Source of the DNA: Flavobacterium aeripolare | Lineage (GTDB): Bacteria > Bacteroidota > Bacteroidia > Flavobacteriales > Flavobacteriaceae | Assembly (NCBI RefSeq): GCF_013294025.1 | Contig: NZ_JABSNL010000002.1 | Coordinates: forward strand, 310,001 to 374,000 | Length of the DNA: 64,000 bases | Direction of reading: 5' to 3' | Shown here: one piece after another, positions 44,465 to 52,211 of the stretch | Layout: every line of letters begins with the position of its first letter | How positions within the stretch are numbered: position 1 is the first letter of the stretch | Program-made: the position numbers and the translations under genes | Notes under the pieces: generated by a model | Database searches by the model: none | What the model saw: only the letters and a program-made list of their open reading frames with translations | What the model was told of the DNA's origin: nothing

Positions 44465-45880
44465 TTATTCGATGATTTCTTTACGTTTTTTCATTGAAAC
44501 AAAAAATAGTGCTGTTACTATAGCGGTTAAAATAATTCCAATCCAATTTGATGTAGTTACTGCCATTCCAAAACCTATTGTAGGATCGTAAAATAAGTAC
44601 GAGAAAATAACAGTGGTAATAAAAAATGCGGGTACTACGGCAATCATATAATGGGTCTTTTTTTGGTATAAATACACAGCACCTATCCATAAAGCGATGG
44701 CTGCCGTTACTTGATTTGCCCATGAAAAGTACCTCCATAATAATTGGAAATCCATATTGGTTAAAATATACGAAATCACAAATAACGGAATCGCAACCAT
44801 GAAACGGTTCTTCAAAGCTTTCTGGTCAATGTTAAGGTAGTCAGCAATGATCATTCTAGCCGCTCTAAACGAAGTATCACCAGAGGTAATAGGCAGTACA
44901 ATTACACCTAGAACAGCGATTGTACCTCCTACAGTTCCTAAAAATACAACTGCAATTTTATTTACTACAGCAGCTGGTCCACCATTTGCAAGTAAAACGC
45001 TTAACTCTTCTCCGTTCACTAAACTCATAGCTGCAGCTGCCCATATCATGGCAATTACAGCTTCTAATATCATCATACCGTAGAAGATTTTTCTTCCATC
45101 TCTTTCATTATCGATAGTACGCGAAATGATAGGCGATTGTGTGGCGTGAAACCCAGATAAGGCACCACAAGAAATCGTTAAAAAGATCACCGGATAGTAT
45201 GGCAATCCTTTTGGATGCAAATTTTCTAAGGTTAATTCGGGAATTGGGTTACCATACATAAACATCCCAATACAAATTCCAACAGCGCTTACAATTAGTA
45301 AAAAGCCTAGTACTGGATAGATTTTTCCAATGATTTTGTCAATGGGTAATACTGTCGCAGCGATGTAATATAAGAAAATACAAAAGATAATAATTGTAAG
45401 GACGCTGCCGTCGTTTCCTATTAATTCATTAATCATTTTTGCTGGAGCCGTAACAAAAACAGTTCCTACTAACAGCAATAATAGTAGCGTAAAAAAGTTG
45501 ACAACATGACTAAATGATTTTCCTAAAAAGCGAGAAGCCAGAGCAGGTAAATGGGCACCACCATAACGTAATGAGATCATTCCAGTTAAATAATCGTGTA
45601 CACCACCAGCAAAAATAGAACCAAAAACAATCCATAAAAACGCCGAAGGACCATATAGTGCTCCTAAAATAGGACCAAAAATAGGACCAACACCCGCAAT
45701 ATTTAAGATTTGGATAAATGCATTTTTACTACTATTCATGGGAACAAAATCTACACCATCCGCATGCGTATGGGCAGGAGTTATCTTAGTAGCGTCAGAT
45801 TTAAAAGTTTTGTCGACAAACTTTCCATAAGTCAGATAGCCCAATAGCAATATAATGAGGGCGACAATAAATGTAATCAT
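44465..45880 (-). CDS. cstA: CstA family transporter
   Basis: A 471-residue carbon-starvation CstA/BtsT-type permease with about 12-13 helices. Family sequences are DKTFKSDATKITPAHTHADGVDFVPMN in pieces near the N-terminus, GVGPIFGPILGALYGPSAFLWIVFGSIFAGG in pieces, HDYLTGMISLRYGG, and CGALSGFHATQSPIISRTI. It is shorter than E. coli CstA (about 700 residues), like other Bacteroidota members. Known relatives import pyruvate or peptides coupled to protons. No BtsS/BtsR-type regulator is adjacent. A single gene. Confidence 0.9.
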   Translation of the reverse strand: MITFIVALIILLLGYLTYGKFVDKTFKSDATKITPAHTHADGVDFVPMNSSKNAFIQILNIAGVGPIFGPILGALYGPSAFLWIVFGSIFAGGVHDYLTGMISLRYGGAHLPALASRFLGKSFSHVVNFFTLLLLLLVGTVFVTAPAKMINELIGNDGSVLTIIIFCIFLYYIAATVLPIDKIIGKIYPVLGFLLIVSAVGICIGMFMYGNPIPELTLENLHPKGLPYYPVIFLTISCGALSGFHATQSPIISRTIDNERDGRKIFYGMMILEAVIAMIWAAAAMSLVNGEELSVLLANGGPAAVVNKIAVVFLGTVGGTIAVLGVIVLPITSGDTSFRAARMIIADYLNIDQKALKNRFMVAIPLFVISYILTNMDFQLLWRYFSWANQVTAAIALWIGAVYLYQKKTHYMIAVVPAFFITTVIFSYLFYDPTIGFGMAVTTSNWIGIILTAIVTALFFVSMKKRKEIIE

Positions 45881-46082
45881 AGGTGGAGTTTTAAGTTGGT
45901 AAAATGGTATTAATTTTTAAATATAATGCTTTAGCCATAATTAAATCACAACTTTATTGTCTAATTCGTTTTTTATGATTTTTATTGAGAATTACGAATC
46001 AAACTGATTTAAATACACGCAATCGTAATAGTAGTTGCTGCTTGCAAAGATTATTTGAAAATAGCTCTAAGGGTATTTTTGT

Positions 46083-46126
46083 AAAAAAAAATGGCAATGA
46101 GTATCAAAATTGCACTCATTGCCATT
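46083..46126 (-). terminator. terminator of the FNT gene
   Basis: AATGGCAATGAGT / ACTCATTGCCATT stem, T-run on the minus strand. Confidence 0.85.
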
Positions 46127-46159
46127 GTATAAAGAGGTATTGTTAACAGCACCGTAATC

Positions 46160-47011
46160 CTAGTTTTCCTTATTATAATTAGATTCAAAAATTCTATATT
46201 TGAACAATCCCACTACCACAGCACCACCTATGCTATTTCCTAATAAGGCCAGCACTAAAAACCATAAATAGTCTGCTAGTCCTATTGAATCAGATAGTAA
46301 GTAAGCACCAAAGACTTCAATATTGCCCACAATACTGTGGTGGAAACCCCCAAAACCAATTACTGCTGTAATCATAAATATTAAAAAAATACGTGTTAGC
46401 GAGTTTTTTGCACTATTCAATAGCCAGTTCAATAATCCCATTAACCAACCTGCAACAACTGCACTTAAAAAAATCACCCAACTCTCATGATGCAGCACAT
46501 GACTACCTATTTTAATCATGGTATCAGGAGTAAACAAGTTGAGATGGGGTGCTAAGAAACCTATAAATAGTGTGAACAAAATACCACCCACTACGTTACC
46601 CACTATCACTAATCCCCATATACGAAGCAGCTCTTTAATAGAACGCTGTCCGTTTAAAACAGGCAATGCTAACACCGATGTTTGCTCTGTAAACAAGGCT
46701 GATTTACCTAGAATAACTAATATGAAACCCACGGGATAGACAAAACTAAAAAGTTTAAAAATGGTGTTTTCCTCAACCTTGCCATGCAATAAATGATGCA
46801 GCGCACAAAGCAACATGTAACTAAAACCAATTTCGAGTCCGGCAATAATCGCACTTAGTGTGATCGCCTTATTTTTAATCTTAAAAATCTCTTCCCCTTC
46901 ATGAATTACCCTACTTATAATGTCGCGGTATTCATTAACACCATCAACCTCCTTTGAAGTCTCTTCTAACTCCTCTTGATATTTTTCTTGCTCTTTTTCC
47001 TCGGCTTTCAT
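46160..47011 (-). CDS. formate/nitrite transporter family channel
   Basis: A 283-residue FNT channel with six helices in the aquaporin-like fold. A charged N-terminal tail of 45 residues (KAEEKEQEKYQEELEE) precedes the first helix. The central His is present in GFGGFHHSIVGN, and the loop VILGKSALFTEQTSVLALPV matches the first broken helix. Family members pass formate, nitrite or hydrosulphide. The substrate here cannot be chosen from the motifs. No formate or nitrite enzyme gene is adjacent. A structured repeat element lies in its upstream region. Confidence 0.88.
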   Translation of the reverse strand: MKAEEKEQEKYQEELEETSKEVDGVNEYRDIISRVIHEGEEIFKIKNKAITLSAIIAGLEIGFSYMLLCALHHLLHGKVEENTIFKLFSFVYPVGFILVILGKSALFTEQTSVLALPVLNGQRSIKELLRIWGLVIVGNVVGGILFTLFIGFLAPHLNLFTPDTMIKIGSHVLHHESWVIFLSAVVAGWLMGLLNWLLNSAKNSLTRIFLIFMITAVIGFGGFHHSIVGNIEVFGAYLLSDSIGLADYLWFLVLALLGNSIGGAVVVGLFKYRIFESNYNKEN

Positions 47012-47094
47012 AAGACTATTTTATTATCATTCTCGTATCTAATAATAAGCTTGGTGTCCTATTTATTAGTAGCAGAACTACTATGAATTTAAAT

Positions 47095-47200
47095 GACCAT
47101 CCGTCCTGCTGTACGCTATATTCCCGCTAAGTAAACTACGGCACAAAAAGCCTTGTTTACTTCACCGGGCGATGCCGCTGCCATCAGGGCTAGGGGAGTC
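47095..47200 (+). repeat. flavobacterial structured intergenic element, copy B
   Basis: TTCCCGCTAAGTAAAC opens a hairpin with AAGTAAAC / GTTTACTT arms and an inner GGC/GCC step, then GATGCCGCTGCCATCAGGGC. It lies between the FNT gene and the gene at 47240. The same block order occurs at 50138 and, inverted, at 10995. It may be a Flavo-1-type RNA. Confidence 0.5.
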
Positions 47201-47239
47201 TATTTTTATTTTTTAAGTATCCATAAAGAGAACAGCTAG

Positions 47240-47746
47240 TTAGTCGTTCTCGTCAACAAGTAATTTTAGAGAATTAATATAATCAGTATCAAACTCGATC
47301 ACTCGTACTTTGCTGTGTTTGAAACTCATCACACCTTCAAATTTACCCTCCGGACTCAAAAAATCCATTACCAATTCTTTATCAGTGAATTCCATTAACT
47401 TCCCTAGATACACTGCCTTATCGGATTTTTTAGCTACCTGAAAAATCTGGTATTTATTAGCTAAAAAGCTAATTATAGATTCCAAATTAGTTAAAGGAAT
47501 GATTTCTTCAGCGCTAGTTTTAAGGCCTTTTAGTTTAATGACTTTCTCTGTAAACTCGTGATCCTTGTCTTGTATAATTGCTTTTACATTTTTGTTTTTC
47601 AAAATAGTAAAACCATCAATGATAAAATCCACAGGATTATTCTTTAGCAGAATCCAATCCTCAGTCCAATCAATTAAAAACCCGGTAAAAATGTCTTTTT
47701 TATCTTCAAATTCAATCGAAATCAATTGACGTAAATATTTTTCCAT
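47240..47746 (-). CDS. unknown 168-residue protein
   Basis: No family is recognised. The protein is soluble and lacks a leader. It looks like two similar beta-rich segments: LISIEFEDKKDIFTGFLIDWTEDWILLKN near the start and AVYLGKLMEFTDKELVMDFLSPEGKFEG near the end, each with the sense GxLxxxxxxxLxLxx, as in Sm-like or PRC-barrel-like small beta barrels. The internal similarity is my reading and not proven. It stands alone next to a long gene-free region. Confidence 0.6.
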   Translation of the reverse strand: MEKYLRQLISIEFEDKKDIFTGFLIDWTEDWILLKNNPVDFIIDGFTILKNKNVKAIIQDKDHEFTEKVIKLKGLKTSAEEIIPLTNLESIISFLANKYQIFQVAKKSDKAVYLGKLMEFTDKELVMDFLSPEGKFEGVMSFKHSKVRVIEFDTDYINSLKLLVDEND

Positions 47747-47978
47747 ACTGTTATTTCTCTTTAAAGAGTAGCGATTGTCGCTGCTCTAAATCTTTTTTTA
47801 AAGTCTCAATTTAAGAATATAATTGATAGCAACAAATTTAAATGTAATAGCTGATAAAAAAGCTAAAGCATTTTAATGTTACTAATTATTGATAGAATAT
47901 TGAAAACCTGAGTCAAAATATTTTAGTTCGTTAGGAATCATAGTTTATTATTTATGACTTACTGTTTACTATTATCAC

Positions 47979-48160
47979 CCAATCTTGTCACTGTGAAAGA
48001 GTGTTGATAAAGTAACTCGACAAAGCAAGTAGGACAAATACTAGACAATGCACTCCAATCTTGTCACTCTGAAACAGTCTTAGCAAAGTAACTTGACCAA
48101 TCAAAGTACACTAATACTGGACAATGCACTCCAATCTTGTCACTCTGAAAGAGTCTCAGC
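47979..48160 (+). repeat. 76-bp tandem repeat
   Basis: CCAATCTTGTCACTCTGAAA (or one-base variants) recurs at 47979, 48055 and 48131, spaced exactly 76 bp, with the rest of the unit (about TAGCAAAGTAACT, ACAATGCACT) also conserved between copies. Confidence 0.7.
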
Positions 48161-48363
48161 ACGTAACTTAACAGAGCAAAGTAACTCTACAAATACTTCA
48201 AGTTAGAGTTACTCCCAGCATCACCCTAGCTTTTTTTAGCTCCAAGTTCAAAAAATCCCGTAAGGCAATATGACTAATAACGTAAACCATAAAGCTTGTA
48301 ATTTCATCGGGATTCTGGCTGAGTTAGTTTCTTAGGTGAGACGCTTTCAGCGTGACAATATTG
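48131..48363. repeat. inverted-repeat-bounded intergenic unit, copy 1
   Basis: Left end TTGTCACTCTGAAAGAGTCT; the right end (48335-48360), read on the other strand, gives TTGTCACGCTGAAAGCGTCT. Inner blocks are AGCTTTTTTTAGCTCCAAG, AAAAAATCCCG and ACTAATAACGTAAACC. Confidence 0.65.
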
Positions 48364-48514
48364 AGGAGCCTTTTGAGAGAAATAGTTTTAGTAATGTTTT
48401 GTGCTCAATATTGTAGAAAGATCATCGTTGAGTTTTTTTAAGATAAAGATTTCTAGTCTTTTCTTAAGAAATATCAAGGAGTATCAGGAATTACTTTTTA
48501 CGAATTAAGAATCG

Positions 48515-48731
48515 ACAATCTTATCACTCTGAAAGAGTCTCAGTAAAGCAAATTCTACAAAGACTTCAAACTGGCGTTACACCAAGAACCATCAGAGCTT
48601 TTTTTAGCTCCAAGTTCAAAAAATCCCGCAGGCAAAATGACTAATAAAGTAAACCATAAAGCTTCTTACTTCAAGGGGATTCTGGCTGTTTAGCTTCTTA
48701 GGTGAGACGCTTTAAGCGTGACAATACTGAG
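48515..48731. repeat. inverted-repeat-bounded intergenic unit, copy 2
   Basis: The same ends and inner blocks as copy 1, with small indels and about 85-90 percent identity by eye over the last 140 bp. Confidence 0.65.
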
Positions 48732-48992
48732 ATGGTTTTTCTTGAGTAAATGAGCGTGTTGTCTTGTAACAATGCAATACCGCGTTAAGGTTAACGGTGA
48801 AAATCCTTCTTATTACGGAGCGATAGTGGAACCATAAATAGATTGTAGCGTCCCGAAGCGACGGGTGCCTGACTGCCTTTTTTTGGCAGGCACGCCCTTA
48901 AGATTTTAAGTTTTTGAATGGGCAATTTTTGACTGGATTTTAAGCTATGAAAACTAGAAGATGTAATGATGAAATTTTAAACAAAAATTTCG

Positions 48993-49000
48993 TAATTTTG
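48993..49000 (+). promoter_or_regulatory. -7 element of prfA
   Basis: TAATTTTG, 24 bp before the prfA ATG, fits TAnnTTTG. Confidence 0.45.
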
Positions 49001-49024
49001 CACTCCAAATAAAGGACTAAGATT

Positions 49025-50101
49025 ATGTTAGATAGACTTCAAATAGTAAAACAACGTTTCGATGAGATTTCGGATTTGATCATTCAGCCGGATGTTATCT
49101 CTGATCAGAAGCGTTATGTACAGTTGAATAAAGAGTACAAAGACCTGAAAGCATTGGCTGAGAAAAGAGATGAATATGTTCTTTTAATGGCAAATATTGA
49201 AGAAGCAAACGAAATTATAGCTGATAATAGTGATGCTGATATGACCGAAATGGCCAAGATGCAACTAGATGAAGCAAAGGATAGATTACCAGAATTAGAG
49301 GAGGAAATCAAATTTATGTTGATTCCTAAGGATCCAGAAGATGCTAAGAATGTGATGGTGGAAATTCGTGCCGGAACCGGTGGGGATGAAGCGAGTATTT
49401 TTGCAGGAGATCTTTTCCGTATGTACACTAAATATTGTGAGAACAGAGGTTGGAGAACTTCTGTGGTTGACATGAACGAGGGTACATCAGGTGGATTTAA
49501 AGAGGTAATCTTTGAGGTTACTGGTGAGGATGTTTATGGTACTTTAAAGTTTGAGGCGGGTGTTCACCGTGTGCAACGTGTGCCGCAAACAGAGACACAA
49601 GGACGTGTGCATACTTCTGCAGCGACAGTTATGGTTTTACCAGAAGCTGAGGAATTTGACGTGCAAATTGATATGAACGATGTACGTGTCGATTTCTTTT
49701 GTTCATCAGGACCTGGTGGGCAATCGGTAAATACAACCAAATCAGCGGTACGTTTAACGCACGTTCCTACGGGATTAGTGGCACAATGTCAAGATCAAAA
49801 ATCGCAACACAAGAATAAAGATAAGGCGTTTATTGTATTGCGTTCTCGTTTATACGAACAAGAATTAGCTAAGAAACAGGCCGAAGATGCTAGCACGCGT
49901 ACCTCTCAAGTGAGTTCAGGTGACCGTTCGGCTAAGATTCGTACTTACAATTATGCTCAAGGTCGTGTAACGGATCACCGTGTAGGTTTGACCTTATATG
50001 ATTTAGGAAATATCATGAATGGAGATATCCAGAAAATTGTCGAGGAGCTTGCTCTTGTAAACAATATGGAAAAACTAAAGGAAGCTAGTGAAGTTTTCTA
50101 A
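49025..50101 (+). CDS. prfA: peptide chain release factor 1
   Basis: A 358-residue RF1 that recognises UAA and UAG and triggers peptide release. The coiled N-terminal domain is followed by the codon-recognition and catalytic domains. [19 protein letters not shown] and [20 protein letters not shown] are family signatures, the GGQ motif is at residues 231-233 (SGPGGQSVN), and the end is [15 protein letters not shown]. No programmed frameshift is present, unlike many RF2 genes. A terminator follows, then a structured repeat element and pyrF. Confidence 0.97.
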   Translation: MLDRLQIVKQRFDEISDLIIQPDVISDQKRYVQLNKEYKDLKALAEKRDEYVLLMANIEEANEIIADNSDADMTEMAKMQLDEAKDRLPELEEEIKFMLIPKDPEDAKNVMVEIRAGTGGDEASIFAGDLFRMYTKYCENRGWRTSVVDMNEGTSGGFKEVIFEVTGEDVYGTLKFEAGVHRVQRVPQTETQGRVHTSAATVMVLPEAEEFDVQIDMNDVRVDFFCSSGPGGQSVNTTKSAVRLTHVPTGLVAQCQDQKSQHKNKDKAFIVLRSRLYEQELAKKQAEDASTRTSQVSSGDRSAKIRTYNYAQGRVTDHRVGLTLYDLGNIMNGDIQKIVEELALVNNMEKLKEASEVF

Positions 50102-50106
50102 TTATT

Positions 50107-50133
50107 AAGCCTCATTTATTGAGGCTTTTTTTT
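50107..50133 (+). terminator. terminator of prfA
   Basis: AAGCCTC / GAGGCTT stem followed by eight T residues. Confidence 0.85.
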
Positions 50134-50137
50134 GGAG

Positions 50138-50206
50138 CTATTTCCCGCTTTCTCCTTTATCTCTTCGTTGTACTACGAGGATATCGGTTCAATCGGGGCT
50201 AAAAAA
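50138..50206 (+). repeat. flavobacterial structured intergenic element, copy C
   Basis: TTTCCCGCTTTCTCCTTTAT, a hairpin around CTTCGTTGTACTACGAGG, then GATATCGGTTCAATCGGGGC. The same block order as copies A and B. It lies between the prfA terminator and pyrF. Confidence 0.5.
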
Positions 50207-50276
50207 CAATTGGATATAAAAGAACGTAGCGAAATTTGCGATGCATTTTTGTAAACTTCGCTTTTAAATAGACAAC

Positions 50277-51104
50277 ATGACTACAGACCAACTAATCAGC
50301 CAAATCAAACTTAAAAAATCATTTCTAGCCGTTGGTTTAGATGTTGATTTAGATAAAATCCCACCGCATTTATTGCAACTCGAAGATCCCATTTTTGAGT
50401 TTAATAAAGCGATTATCGATGCGACTCACGATTTATGTGTGGCTTACAAACCCAATATCGCTTTTTTTGAAGCGTACGGAATCAAAGGTTGGATGGCACT
50501 CCAAAAAACAATCAATTACATCAACGACAACTACCCTGATATTTTCACGATTGCAGATGCTAAACGTGGTGATATAGGAAATACTTCGGCTATGTATGCC
50601 AAGGCCTTTTTTGAAGATTTAAATTTTGATAGTATTACGGTAGCTCCTTATATGGGGAAAGACTCAGTAGAGCCATTTCTGGCTTTCGAAAACAAACATA
50701 CCATCATGCTGGCACTAACTTCTAATGAAGGTGCTTTTGATTTTCAAACACTAGAGGTAAATGGAAAAGAGCTTTACAAACAAGTCTTAGAGACCTCTAA
50801 GTCATGGACCAATAGTAAAAATTTAATGTATGTTGTGGGAGCAACAAAAGCAGAATATTTCACTGAGATTCGTAAAATTGTCCCGGATAGTTTTTTATTA
50901 GTTCCAGGAGTAGGAGCACAAGGAGGTAGTTTGTCTGAAGTATGTAAATACGGAATGAACGACAACATAGGTTTGTTAATCAATTCTTCTAGAGCCATTA
51001 TCTACGCATCAAAAGACACAGATTTTGCCGATAAAGCAAGAGCAGAAGCTTTAAAAATGCAGGAAGAAATGAGTGAAATTGTGTTTAAATTGTTTCAGGT
51101 TTAA
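50277..51104 (+). CDS. pyrF: orotidine 5'-phosphate decarboxylase
   Basis: A 275-residue enzyme of the longer (group 2) PyrF class, making UMP from OMP. It has [12 protein letters not shown] with the first Asp, [13 protein letters not shown], the catalytic [19 protein letters not shown] with Lys and Asp, [11 protein letters not shown], and the phosphate loop [11 protein letters not shown]. The length and sequence fit Bacteroidota and actinobacterial forms rather than the short E. coli form. Monocistronic. Confidence 0.96.
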   Translation: MTTDQLISQIKLKKSFLAVGLDVDLDKIPPHLLQLEDPIFEFNKAIIDATHDLCVAYKPNIAFFEAYGIKGWMALQKTINYINDNYPDIFTIADAKRGDIGNTSAMYAKAFFEDLNFDSITVAPYMGKDSVEPFLAFENKHTIMLALTSNEGAFDFQTLEVNGKELYKQVLETSKSWTNSKNLMYVVGATKAEYFTEIRKIVPDSFLLVPGVGAQGGSLSEVCKYGMNDNIGLLINSSRAIIYASKDTDFADKARAEALKMQEEMSEIVFKLFQV

Positions 51105-51106
51105 AA

Positions 51107-51321
51107 GTTTAAAGTTGATGCTGATTGGGCTTGAAATGTTTCAGGTTTAAAGTTTAAGGTTTCAGGTTGATGCTGTCTGGGCGTAAAATGTTTTAGGTAA
51201 ACGCAAATTTTAATCCAGGACATTTTGTAAAAGCAGCACAGTTTAACTTTAAACTTTAAACAAGGAAAATTTGAAACTATTTTTCACACTTTAAACTTTA
51301 AACAAGGAAAATTTGAAACTA
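51107..51321 (+). repeat. short AT-rich direct repeats
   Basis: Two repeats occupy most of this 260-bp gap: a 52-bp period around GTTGATGCTG (51114 and 51166), and a 42-bp period where ACTTTAAACTTTAAACAAGG (continuing AAAATTTGAAACTA) occurs at 51246 and 51288. It has no coding sense. Confidence 0.6.
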
Positions 51322-51365
51322 AATTTTTCACTTTAAACTAATTTTAGTACTTAAAAAATAAAAAC

Positions 51366-52172
51366 TTGAAACCACTTTTTCTACAAGATCAATTCGGAAC
51401 GGCACATATTTTTGAGGGTTCGCCTCAGAGAATTATTTCACTTGTGCCCTCGCAAACAGAACTGCTTTATGATCTAGGATTAGAAGCAAGGATTGTGGGT
51501 ATAACAAAATTTTGTGTTCACCCTTACCACTTTAAATCTACTATTAAAAGTGTAGGTGGTACTAAAAAGGTTAATTATCGAAAAATAAAAGAACTGCAAC
51601 CCGACATTATTATTTGTAATAAAGAGGAGAATACTCAGGAAATGGTGGAGCGCTTACGCGAAATTTGTCCGGTTTGGGTTACTGATATTATTACCGTAGA
51701 GGATAATTTCCAAATGATAACGGATTTTGGTCAGCTTTTTAACGCAAGAACCGAAGCTAGAAAGTGGAATGATAAGTTGGCTTTTGCCTTGTCTAATTTT
51801 AAAAATTTTATTCAAGATGTTCCAGTCAAGAAAGTGGCTTACTTTATTTGGAAGAAGCCATACATGGTTGCCGGTGCTAATAATTTTATAAATGAATTAT
51901 TAAAACTAAATCATTTTGAAAATATTTATAGTACAAAGGGACGTTATCCCGAAGTAGCAATTGAGGATATTGTTACCGAAGGAGATCCTGATTATATATT
52001 TCTTTCTTCAGAACCGTTCCCTTTCAAAAAGGAGGATGGGTATGAGATTAGTAACTATACCGTAAAAGCGCAGACTGTGCTTGTTGATGGGGAGATGTTT
52101 TCGTGGTATGGTAGTAGGTTGCTAAAGGCTTTTGAATATTTTAAAATGTTGCATTCTAATTTAGGGAAGTAG
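51366..52172 (+). CDS. BtuF/FhuD-like metal-chelate binding protein
   Basis: A 268-residue helical-backbone substrate-binding protein of the class that delivers cobalamin, haem or ferric siderophores to an ABC importer. It shows RIISLVPSQTELLYDLGLE, ELQPDIIICNKEENTQEM, VPVKKVAYFIWKKPYMVAG and GRYPEVAIEDIVTEGDPDYIFLSSEPFPF in pieces. No ATG is available, so the TTG at 51366 is the start, and there is no signal peptide. This matches the cytoplasmic-looking flavobacterial versions, or the leader is missing. No permease or ATPase gene is adjacent. Confidence 0.82.
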   Translation: MKPLFLQDQFGTAHIFEGSPQRIISLVPSQTELLYDLGLEARIVGITKFCVHPYHFKSTIKSVGGTKKVNYRKIKELQPDIIICNKEENTQEMVERLREICPVWVTDIITVEDNFQMITDFGQLFNARTEARKWNDKLAFALSNFKNFIQDVPVKKVAYFIWKKPYMVAGANNFINELLKLNHFENIYSTKGRYPEVAIEDIVTEGDPDYIFLSSEPFPFKKEDGYEISNYTVKAQTVLVDGEMFSWYGSRLLKAFEYFKMLHSNLGK

Positions 52173-52211
52173 TATTTTTAGTTTTAAGTTGTTTTCCTTT
52201 TTATAACGTGT

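Larger units (their letters stand above)
47747..49024. other. repeat-rich gene desert before prfA
   Basis: About 1.28 kb without a credible coding frame. It holds three starts of a 76-bp tandem repeat (47979, 48055, 48131), two copies of a 215-235 bp unit bounded by inverted repeats, and a GC-richer structured patch at about 48810-48895 containing GTGCCTG / CAGGCAC and CGTC / GACG stems. Confidence 0.7.

Noticed and set aside
44481..44738. 85-codon minus-strand frame inside cstA
   Set aside because: It overlaps the well-supported cstA frame entirely and has no family features.
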